From Russula earlei (Eukaryota > Basidiomycota > Agaricomycetes > Russulales > Russulaceae), in the NCBI GenBank assembly GCA_025769875.1, contig JAGFNK010000717.1:1-24287 (forward strand): DNA of 24,287 bases, in the 5' to 3' direction. The notes beneath the pieces are model-generated. The model was given only the letters and a program-made list of their open reading frames with translations, made no database searches and was not told where the DNA came from. Both the position numbers and the translations under genes were made by a program. Shown piece after piece: positions 16,884-24,287 of this stretch (positions are counted from its first letter, which is position 1; each line of letters starts with the position of its first letter).

Positions 16884-19375
16884 TGGGGCACAGAGTCAGA
16901 GCGATTCAAGGGAGCGGAAGGGTGAGAGCGAGCGTTTTGGTACCTCGCGTACGAGAGTATATAACCACATTTTCTTACATATACATATTGCTTAGTAATC
17001 ATGTTCTCACACGTAAACGGTACCCTTCTTCCAGCCAATCTCCGCCTCCCGCCATTCGGAAGGTTTGCAACGTGGCCCGTTAGCGAGAGTCGCTCTCATC
17101 CCATGAAGGAGTTCACCACTGTCCTTCAATCACCGTCACGCCACCGACCGTTACTGTGATATATAATATGATGTCCTCTCATTTTGCCTAGCATATCAGC
17201 ACTTCATCCATTGTTCATTCGACCCCTACTATTTTTTATTTATTTTTACTTTCGACCGAGAACGTTCCTGTCCCGACTATCTGGCGTCCTTGGGACCAGT
17301 CCCGCCACCTTTTCTCCCCCTTCCTTGGTCTATAGGTCCCAGCCCACCAATATGCAACATCACCGTCGGCATTTCCACGCTCGCCCGTCCCTGAAATCTC
17401 TTTTTGATAATCAGCAAACATGTAGGCAATCGTGTGCTCGGCAATGGACAGTGTCGTCGTTCCCGCACCGGTGAGTGACTTTGTGCCTGCTTGGGACGAT
17501 TTCTCTAACATGCCGCACCGCTTCCGAACCTTATCGTTTCCGCCAAATCCTACAAGTCTTGCGCAAAGTGTCCAAGCACTCAGAGACTGTGGGTCTCTGC
17601 CCGCGCAACGAGCCATACAAATACTTTGATCCTTCTCCTCGCAGAAACCAGCACCAGTAAGGTTTGGCATCCTGGTTGGTTATATTACGATGATTCACGC
17701 CCATATCGGTACCTCCCCAAAAGACTACCGTTCTTGGGTTATCGCCGCATAGACACATGAAGTGACCTTCCCACTCTTTGCCACATCTTCCACATCCCAC
17801 TTCAAGGTTCACACTTCCCTTCCCTGGTATGCGCCTACCCGCTTACGAAAACTTCCTCAGAGATTACTTGCACGTTGTGATGACCTCCACCACTCTTCCT
17901 GCTTCTCCCCGCTTCGTCTTCGGGAGGCGATATCATTTCCCCCAAAGTCCCGCTGCCGGCACGGCATACTCCGAGGGTGGTACCTCGCATCTCGTTGGCC
18001 GTTGGCGAATTGGGCCACGTTCTACTGACGTCAATGATCTCTCTATGCTTGCCATCATAACGAGAAGGCTGTCTTCCCATTGTCGCGCCTTCCATCATGA
18101 ATGTGGAGGAAGCCACTCATTTCAGGTGGCCCCACCAAGTGTTATCCTCTTCTTGCCACCTAGGTTGATATCGCTAGCCTCGAGTGTTGATGTGATTGGG
18201 AACTGTCTTCCTGTGTGACACATTACGAGAATAACATACCGCTGATCCACTCAAGACTTCGTTCTAGACCAGACGATGATGCTGTGCCTTCTACTAGAAA
18301 CTATGGCCAACATTGATGATGCATGAAGCTATCGAATACAATGTCGGGCACCCCTGGCGAATCAGTCGTGTGTGTACGACAGGACAGTGACAGGACTCGT
18401 GCCATGTCGAGAATCGGAACCGGCGGAGAAGGTCCCGTGGACCACCACCCCATCGCCTTCGCCCAGCAGGTGCGCCTTCGAAGGATGCATACGGACATAC
18501 ACCCCGGGAGGCATCGTGAGCGCTCCGGGGCGCCAGTCCTCACGGCTTCTACCCGTCACTTCTACCCGTCTTCTACCCCGTTGGGTTCCATTCTACCCCG
18601 CTCGGTCGAAATATTGTTCACGTTAGGTCATTCTCTTGCCCCTCGATAGCAGCCCCCACGTCCACCCGCTTGCTCTCCCGCTTTGACATTGTCAGTCCTT
18701 TTCACGTGCGCCAGATGTCAGCCTCCAGCATGTGCGGACCCGCACTTATTCCCCCCTCATCATCGCGATCTTCGCCAGGACGAGTGCCGCTGCAGATTGC
18801 GCAGATCGTCCATTCTGTCGGACCTTGGAGTCCGCCATGCATGGAACGTTGTCGAGAAGCTCCACTTCTCCCCTTGGCGTCGGACCTCGAGCGCTGGGTT
18901 CCCATGCAGGTGCTTCCTCGCCGTGTTCGTGCATTTTGCCGAGTAAGGAAATGATGGTCTCGCATTCAACCCCCCCAGCCAGCTGTATACGAGCATTCAT
19001 TCCCCACCATACACGCCACCATGTTGTTCAGAAAGTCATTGTACTGAGGCCATCATCACTTTGCCCATACCAATTCATAACTTGAAAGCATGAACAATCG
19101 TCCGCCTTAAATCCTCCAACTCGGTGATGTCGGGTTGATGCTCCTAAGACAGCGACACCGTAGACATTCTCATTGATGTCGGGAAAGCCAATGTATGATA
19201 TACATGTCCTGTCTCGGTGGCACTACGCCGGAGCTATTTGCCTGGGGTTTTCGCTGTTCGCTAGCCTGCCTGCTCTCCCGAATGTTTTTTCTCACGTTTC
19301 TCACCCCTTTTGGTCTGCTAATAAGCCAACAAATGGCTGTACATGTTCGCGACCTGCCAATCTCCTCAAAATACA
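16884..19375. other. Undecided stretch with several open frames on both strands
   Basis: The first 350 bp upstream of 16883 should hold that gene's promoter (TATATA at 16959-16965, leader pyrimidine-rich). Beyond it, minus-strand segments look coding in places: 17812-17531, 17670-17236 (ending in an A-rich tail with AATAAA-like words), 18116-17835, 19000-18746 (IISLLGKMHEHGEEAPAW) and 19145-19083 (HQPDITELEDLRRTIVHAF). I could not connect them with consistent splice sites and phases. Plus-strand alternatives exist (17447-17629 and 17778-18218). A multi-exon minus-strand gene is possible. Confidence 0.3.
17531..17812 (-). CDS. Candidate exon with paired cysteines
   Basis: A 93-codon minus frame begins with MNLEVGCGRCGKEWEGHF and then CLCG, giving CxxC followed by CxC, which could hold a metal ion. 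The rest includes VVFWGGTDMG and a basic end. It has no antisense competitor of better quality, but no neighbouring exon could be linked to it and the pattern matches no family I can name. It overlaps the 17670-17236 minus frame, so a splice or frame change between 17670 and 17531 would be needed to use both. Confidence 0.2.
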   Translation of the reverse strand: MNLEVGCGRCGKEWEGHFMCLCGDNPRTVVFWGGTDMGVNHRNITNQDAKPYWCWFLRGEGSKYLYGSLRGQRPTVSECLDTLRKTCRIWRKR

Positions 19376-19732
19376 ATGCTTACTCGTTTCTTACAATCGG
19401 CCTTGTACCTTTGCTTTCTTGTTCATGGATCATACTATGGAGCAGGTGAAAATTTCACAACGGCGGATGAGCGCATCGACAAGCCGACAAAACCGGCAAC
19501 CAGTTCGGGTGCAGATGCAGATGAGAGATCAACCTTAAAGTTATCACACTCGGCGATACGTGGGGTTCCTGGGCTAGACACTCATCATCATTTAGATGAT
19601 AACCCATCAATCTCCACAGGCGCGCTTGACTTCCCAAAGCGCGAAACTCGGCCATGCCGTACGGTTTATGCAAACGGACCATACGTCCCCAGCGCATCCC
19701 ACAGAGCCCCTGCCCTGAGAACGCTTCACTGA
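19376..19732 (+). CDS. Small secreted-protein candidate
   Basis: The 118-codon frame starts MLTRFLQSALYLCFLVHGSYYG. A basic residue, a hydrophobic stretch of about 13 residues and a polar small-residue region make a convincing signal peptide with cleavage near residues 18-24. The remainder is hydrophilic (Thr/Ser/Asp/His-rich), with one further cysteine and no disulfide pattern. An in-frame ATG lies upstream at 19343, but the 19376 start places the hydrophobic segment at the N terminus. Other frames are also open over 19173-19538, so chance is not excluded. No TATA or AATAAA was clearly assignable. If real, it would be an extracellular protein of unknown role. Confidence 0.3.
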   Translation: MLTRFLQSALYLCFLVHGSYYGAGENFTTADERIDKPTKPATSSGADADERSTLKLSHSAIRGVPGLDTHHHLDDNPSISTGALDFPKRETRPCRTVYANGPYVPSASHRAPALRTLH

Positions 19733-21600
19733 CAGGCGACAGACATGTTTGTAACATCTCGTGACCTTGCGCGGCAGCAGACCACGGTCACGCGAGTCGC
19801 ATTTGCAAAAAAGGAAAGCGAAGCGTCAAACACGACACAACGACGGCGGTTGATCTTTCTGGAGTGGAGTGGCGCAAGCAGGAGCGATGGAACCACAGAT
19901 ACAGCCACGTTGCACGGCCTGCGCAGACAGTGCGCAGGTTAGCCTGTGGGTGCATGCTTGAATTCTCGGGGGTTTGCGCAGGCGGGAGGGGCGGGCATAG
20001 CCTTTCTGACTGACAGAAAGCGTCCGGGGATTCGCACGGAAAGGGGTCGGTAATATAGGTGACCCTGATCACGGATAATCGCGTCGCGGATTTCCGTAAA
20101 AACCCAAAAAAAAAAGTCAAGGGCGCTTCCGTCACGGTATCGTGGGACTCCTCTTCTCTCTTGGGGGTAACGCCAGTTCGTGGCGCGTCCTTTACTCTAC
20201 TCTAGAGCTAGTGCTAATGGAGCTGTCGGCTACTAGGAGAAAAGGAAAGGCGTTTCATCGCCTCCGCCCCCGCACCCTCAAAAAAAGAAAAAAAGGGAAG
20301 AAAGAAAGAGAGGACGGACTGTTCCATTCGAGATTCCATTAAAATGGTGTAGCAACCAACTGACGCGTACGTCTGCTTTGGGCGCGTATCCCCCGGTGTT
20401 CATTGCGCGAACCGTCAACGGAGGGAGATCACGTCTCGTAATGATCCTGTGGGTCCCCAGTCGTGAAGCAGGGCGTTTCTCCCGCCGAGGTCTCTCACCC
20501 CCCTTTTTAGGGGGACCGTATACGGTACGGAGCATAGCCCCGCAAATTACCGGGGGGCACGCCTAACCGTGACGTCGCCTCCTGCAGTGATTCGCCATCT
20601 GAACGTCAGGACAGGCCGTGTCCACGACAGTCTGACATTCGAGGCACGCAACGATTTGTTCGTTGGTCGTGCCAATCTTATATCCTTATTCTTATCGTAC
20701 GTATGAATGGTCATGCATGTTGAGCAGGTAAGCTCGGATACCCCTACCCCAGGCGCCAACTCTGCGCGCTCTGGCTCTTTCCACAAAGAACGAACGAACG
20801 TTAATGCTGGGCGCGTGAGTCGAGTACGTGTGCTTCGGAGACCGTAGGTTTAAATGACCACGTTTATGTTTGCCGCCCTCAGGGCGGATGAGCGCCGAGT
20901 AGGCCAGGGGCCGTACGCTCACATTATTACGCAAGGCCGAGCAAACAAAACAAACCGGCACGTCAAAAGGCGAAAAAGAAAAAAAAAAAAAGACAACGTT
21001 ACGATTAGGCAAAAGGCGAAGCGTCGGTCAGGTGGGGCAGTGAGTTTGTCTTTTTGCATGGATGTGCGGCGTGGGTTGTCAATGATGGCCCGCGTCTACA
21101 TTGGAGTGGAGCAAGTGTAGGATTGCCACGCAACGCGATGACAAGGGCCCGACCAGCGCGGAGTGCTGAGCGCGCTGAGCACTGATCACAGCCCCCTTTC
21201 ACCCCTGCACACATACTGCATGATACCCATCCTGGAGTGGATCGGTCACCCTCCGGCGAATCAAGAGTCTTCCCAGCGACCTCCGACCTCCGAGTTGGCG
21301 CGGTTGTTCCGCACACGGTTTTAGGGATGATTTCGTACGAGTCCTCCCTCGGGAGGGATGAGATCCCTTCTTTGCTCGGCGGCGGCGGCCTCGGCGAACC
21401 GCTCACGGTCACGCCTCAGGGGACTTTGTCAGTCAGCCTGTCCTCGAGGCGAAGCCCTTTCTGTGCCGTGAAATGTTCTGCATCTCGCTGGTGCTCTGAT
21501 GCGATGCGATTGGTCGCAGGCATCTCTTTCTTGGAGACGCCGAGGGATCATGACACTTGTGGCCCTATATCACTTGGGGGAGGCCAAGGTTGCACTTAGA
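19733..21600. other. CpG-rich stretch without a supported gene
   Basis: Homopurine or A-rich runs lie at 20104-20115, 20279-20312 and 20971-20993. Frames of 60-135 codons are open on both strands (for example 21412-21005 minus and 21237-21599 plus), with no recognised domain. A short minus frame around 20680-20565 reads IVACLECQTVV...MANHCRRRRHG, which hints at a zinc-binding segment, but no flanking exon was found. The island ends near 21600 where CpG disappears. Confidence 0.35.
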
Positions 21601-22520
21601 GTTGTACTTCAGCATATTGGATACCAACAACTTACATAACCCATACCTGTACTACTCATTACTATAGGTCACTGGGAACTCAGCAGTTCACTACTGGCTT
21701 GGCAATTTCACCTTTCCCTGTATCTGCTCAATCAACTCCATTCAAGACTTTGTAGCTATACTATTGAGTGCCATTAATGTCACTCTAGCAAAGAAAAATG
21801 AAGGTCCATTGAGTTGTTTTTGAGTAATGTTTTGGCTGGGGGTCATGCCTGCATCACACTTTTTGTCATTGCAGAGGGTGGAGTTTGATTCCAGCTGCAC
21901 TGTATGCTGACTCAGAGGGGTCTGGGTCACTGCATTCTACCCTCTTAGGCCCCTTTCAGGAACTTGAGTAGGGTAGAAGTAGGCCAGGTTAGGCTAGGTT
22001 TTATCAGAGTTTTGTACTTCTATCCAGCCCTACTTCTACCCTACTCAAGCCCTACTCAAGTTCCTGAAAGGGGCCTTATTGCTGTTTTCAGCACACTTGG
22101 TGCAGCACTTGAAACCACAAATTCAGTGCAAAACCCCCATCAACATGCAAGGCAAATATCTCCCTCATTTCTGCTTGTATTTCAATAGAACTTATATCCC
22201 CTGAATCACCTCAATGAGGGCTATCTATCCCCATCTTTTTCATGAGATTTGAGCAAGAATTGGTGAAGCTGGACTCAGGCAGCCTGCACATGTATATGAC
22301 ATGCATTACAACTAAAATTGACTGTCTATCTCTTATATTTTTCCCTTAAAGTGCACCCATAGGCTGTGTTAAGGCAGCCCAAAAGTGTTTTTGACCCAAG
22401 AGTGAGTGTTTCTTTCTTTTCATGTGTCACTGTCACAAGAACACAAACTTCCTTTCCATATGCTGCAAGGGTGACTACTGTCTGATGATGCCCACTGGAT
22501 TATCCTACATATGTCTTCCA
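21601..22520. other. CpG-poor right flank, no gene apart from the MITE
   Basis: From about 21600 CpG is almost absent. Short frames only. The MITE at 21948-22075 is the one element identified before LTR 2. The remainder is probably old repeat DNA that I cannot name. Confidence 0.4.
21948..22075. mobile_element. Harbinger/Tourist-type MITE (128 bp)
   Basis: Terminal inverted repeats begin GGCCCCTTTCAGGAACTTGA and extend about 30 bp or more (left GAGTAGGGTAGAAGTAGG; right arm pairs with a partly duplicated GAGTAGGGCTT). TTA flanks both ends (21945-21947 and 22076-22078). A 3-bp TTA/TAA duplication and GGC-type ends are the signature of PIF/Harbinger MITEs. No coding capacity. Confidence 0.78.
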
Positions 22521-22609
22521 GTCTGTGTCATGAACACTCTCAAAGAGTCCATTCTATTAAAGGGACTTCAAAGGGACTTAATGAGGAACACATACAACTA
22601 TTAACAAGC

Positions 22610-22878
22610 AAGACAACGGTGCCAAGATTGACTCCAGTTATATCTCACATAATAGTCCATTACACAGGATTGAACCCAAGACCCTTGTTACAGAAGTCAG
22701 CTACAACCTTCTGATTAAAAGGGGATTAAACAACAAGCATTGTACACTTACAAGACAACAGTGCCAAGTTCAGCTCCAAGTCACCTCAGAAGATTGCCCA
22801 CTGCCAGGATTGAACACAGGACCTCTACCCAACCAGACCGGACACTCATGGCCATTAAGCTACCCAGTCTTTACTACA
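22610..22878 (-). repeat. Two tRNA-like (SINE-like) segments in tandem within LTR 2
   Basis: Two units begin with AAGACAACRGTGCCAAG at 22610 and 22752 (period 142 bp). On the minus strand unit 2 has TAGCTTAATGG (22862-22852), a perfect match to the RNA polymerase III A-box TRGCNNARYGG. It is followed by GTTCAATCC (22815-22807), matching the B-box GWTCRANNC, with 36 bases between. Unit 1 keeps GTTCAATCC (22675-22667) but a degraded A-box (TAGCTGACTTC, 22703-22693). The T-stem of unit 2 does not pair well, so these are not functional tRNA genes. They are tRNA-derived remnants or polymerase III promoter modules. Confidence 0.55.
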
Positions 22879-23219
22879 GTAAAGTGGTTCAACCCATATA
22901 ACCACTCAACACATGAAATGAAAACTCAATGTGGAGACTCCTAAAAAGGAGACCCACATGCCCTGGTCTCAAGAGAAGAGTCAACAAGGTTTACTGACTG
23001 TATTAGTAAGCCCGAGGTACAGCAAACGGACCATGAAGTTCACACAATGATCATATGAACTCCAAGAACAATTACTCATCACTGAAGGCCTCCTTACTCA
23101 GCAGGTTACTAAGCATGACTGAGCATGCTTACCAAGCACCCCTGGGTGCCTTACTCATCCAGCTATTGTGATTGATAACAAGGTTACAATGCATCCTTTA
23201 TTTAGTAGCTTTCTTGTAG

Positions 23220-23238
23220 TATATAAGCGTCCAATAAA
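23220..23238 (+). promoter_or_regulatory. TATA box and polyadenylation signal of LTR 2
   Basis: TATATAAG (23220-23227) and AATAAA (23233-23238), in the same spacing as in LTR 1 and followed by the conserved CGGACAGTC...GACTGTCC inverted repeat. Confidence 0.6.
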
Positions 23239-23699
23239 GTACCGGACAGTCCCTAGACTGTCCATTTGTTTATGGCACTCTCTGCCCCTGGGATACTCCT
23301 TTAGGACCATCCCCTTGTGTCACTCTGGCCTCATCTCTGTGTAACTGCTCGTCTCTACCAGTGACTATACCTCTCTGGTACCTGTTACTACTTTGGACCC
23401 TTCTCCTTGCCCACGCTGTCCTAGATGTCTATCGATTTGCCTTTGAGCTTATCCCTCACTCTTGAACTGGATTGTTCAACAGTGAGTCTTGACAGTCTGA
23501 GTCTTGGTGATATCACTTATCACACTGGAGTTTCTTGTCATACCATACAACACATTTTGACCAATTTCAAAATGCATGGAACAGCCAATTGCCCAGACCA
23601 TTTATTCCAACCATCAAAATGAATCCTTTCAATGCAGGAAGCAAAAGTGAGTTCCCTACATTCTCTAGTTCTTTCTCAGTTCACATTTTCCAGTTTCTT

Positions 23700-24287
23700 C
23701 AAGATTCATAGTCTTGCCCCAGAGGGCTAAAACTGAACATGGAGGTCATGTGACCTATTATAAACTCAAACCATGTGCAAATCAGCCAAAACAGCTGCTT
23801 CTTCACCAACAACATCATGAAGTCTCTTCTTCCTCATGAAGTCAACTATATCATCTCCCTTCTCCAGGCCAACCATTCAGTCCCTAACATTGCCAAGGCA
23901 GCACACAAAAGCATTGGTTCAATCACCAATATCTGCCAGAAATACCTTCCTGACCTTCCAAAGTCCTCTGGAGGTCATCCCTCCAAGCTCTCTAACCTTG
24001 ACATCCACTATGCCACACACCTTCTTAACTCTGAAGAAGCAGATACTGCTCCTCAGGTTGCTAGAAGGTTGGAGGTCATCAAAGAGACCACTATCTCCAA
24101 TCAGACCATTCAAAACTACCTTAACAAGGCAGGCTTGAAGGCAGTTACAAAGAAGAAGAGGCCTTACCTTAAACCAAGTCAAAATTGGGCCAGAAAGGAC
24201 TTTGCAGGAAAGTACCTATACTGGACTGTGGAGGACTGGAAGAGGGTAATTTGGTCAGATGAGACCAAAATCAATTGTATGGGCTCA
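23700..24287 (+). mobile_element. Tc1/mariner element copy 2, 5' part, running off the right edge
   Basis: From about 23700 (AAGATTCAT) the sequence follows copy 1 (from about 4540) closely up to the window end, apart from a 19-bp indel at the start codon. Neither the left terminal repeat nor the foldback of copy 1 is found upstream. Copy 2 is therefore either truncated at about 23700 or has a different 5' region. The end of the window falls exactly where the LTR is inserted in copy 1, and this copy has no insertion there. Confidence 0.85.
23817..24287 (+). CDS. Tc1-type transposase, open N-terminal part (partial)
   Basis: ATG at 23817-23819 opens a frame of 157 codons with no stop to the window edge. 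It starts MKSLLPHEVNYIISLLQANH. Residues about 7-45 form the first helix-turn-helix and about 56-110 the second (ISNQTIQNYLNKAGLKA). Between them lies GGHPSKL, where copy 1 has GGRPSKL; the CGT to CAT change is a CpG transition in a linker that is often GRPR-like in Tc1 proteins. The catalytic domain begins with RVIWSDETKIN and the first catalytic Asp is residue 148 (24258-24260). Upstream ATGs (23737 and 23773) are quickly closed. It recuts and joins DNA at TA sites in the known family. Whether this copy is intact cannot be judged without the rest. Confidence 0.92.
   Translation, partial: MKSLLPHEVNYIISLLQANHSVPNIAKAAHKSIGSITNICQKYLPDLPKSSGGHPSKLSNLDIHYATHLLNSEEADTAPQVARRLEVIKETTISNQTIQNYLNKAGLKAVTKKKRPYLKPSQNWARKDFAGKYLYWTVEDWKRVIWSDETKINCMGS

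Larger units (their letters stand above)
22526..23494 (+). mobile_element. Solo LTR 2 (969 bp)
   Basis: It starts TGTCATGAAC and ends GAGTCTTGACA, flanked by the 5-bp repeat GTCTG (22521-22525 and 23495-23499). TATATAAG lies at 23220-23227 and AATAAA at 23233-23238. From about 23070 to the end it aligns with LTR 1 (for example CAGACTGTCCATTTGTTTA, TGGGATACTCC). The first part, about 22560-23000, has no counterpart in LTR 1 and instead holds two tRNA-like segments. CpG is nearly gone, so this copy is older than LTR 1. No internal retroelement sequence is attached. Confidence 0.92.
22475..23622 (+). pseudogene. Helix-turn-helix remnant of a transposase, split by LTR 2
   Basis: Reading 22475-22525 and then 23500-23622, with the LTR and one target duplication ignored, gives one open frame. 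It contains SLGDITYHTGVSCHTIQHIL and then NFKMHGTANCPDHL. This is a classical helix-turn-helix pattern (start of helix at DITY, turn at TGVS, recognition helix at CHTIQHIL) of the type found at the N terminus of several fungal transposases. The upstream limit is a TGA at 22472-22474. The downstream stop is TGA at 23620-23622, where a CGA arginine would give a TGA by one CpG transition, and the next codons stay open. No catalytic motif is present. The superfamily cannot be assigned from this fragment. Confidence 0.42.

Noticed and set aside
20565..20690. Minus-strand zinc-finger-like segment (CLEC ... HCRRRRHG)
   Set aside because: Short, no linked exon with a workable intron and the cysteine/histidine spacing fits no family I can name.
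5097..23494. The two solo LTRs as the ends of one large retrotransposon
   Set aside because: Each has its own different 5-bp target duplication (TCAAT and GTCTG) and there are no retroelement genes between them.

Overview
The window looks like nuclear DNA of a filamentous basidiomycete, probably an Agaricomycete. The genes I could rebuild have short spliceosomal introns (57-62 nt) with GT..AG ends and CTNAC-like branch points. One ends in an RRM-like fold that I associate with mushroom-forming fungi. The transposons (Tc1-type, LTR, Harbinger-like MITE) also fit. No rRNA, true tRNA or CRISPR array was seen.

Layout. Positions 1 to about 8290 and about 21600 to 24287 are CpG-poor, repeat-rich flanks. 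Positions 8290-21600 form a CpG-rich island with the only well-supported host genes. The left flank holds, from left to right: an unidentified minus-strand open frame leaving the left edge; a decayed minus-strand LTR-like sequence (from 768); tandem duplications and small hairpins (1240-2700); and a 4161-bp Tc1/mariner element (2705-6865) with a TA target duplication. That element carries long terminal inverted repeats, a near-perfect 780-bp foldback and a DD34E transposase pseudogene. The pseudogene is split by a 964-bp solo LTR with its own 5-bp target duplication.

In the island, 8290-11260 shows no supportable gene. Two spliced minus-strand genes follow: 11602-12694 (unknown acidic protein, alternative 3' ends) and 15233-16883 (492-aa Ser/Pro-rich protein with a C-terminal RRM-like domain). 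A small signal-peptide-bearing ORF lies at 19376-19732 (weak). Elsewhere several frames are open on both strands and I could not settle a gene model.

The right flank has a 128-bp Harbinger-type MITE (21948-22075), then a second solo LTR of the same family (22526-23494). This LTR carries two tRNA-like segments and interrupts a helix-turn-helix remnant. Last comes a second Tc1 copy whose transposase is open and runs off the right edge (23817-24287).

How it fits together. The flanks are nested transposons that have lost CpG, as expected from cytosine methylation and deamination, around a CpG-retaining genic island. The most unusual object is the large foldback inside the Tc1 element. If transcribed, it would give a very long double-stranded RNA and could feed small-RNA silencing of the family. 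That role is inference only.
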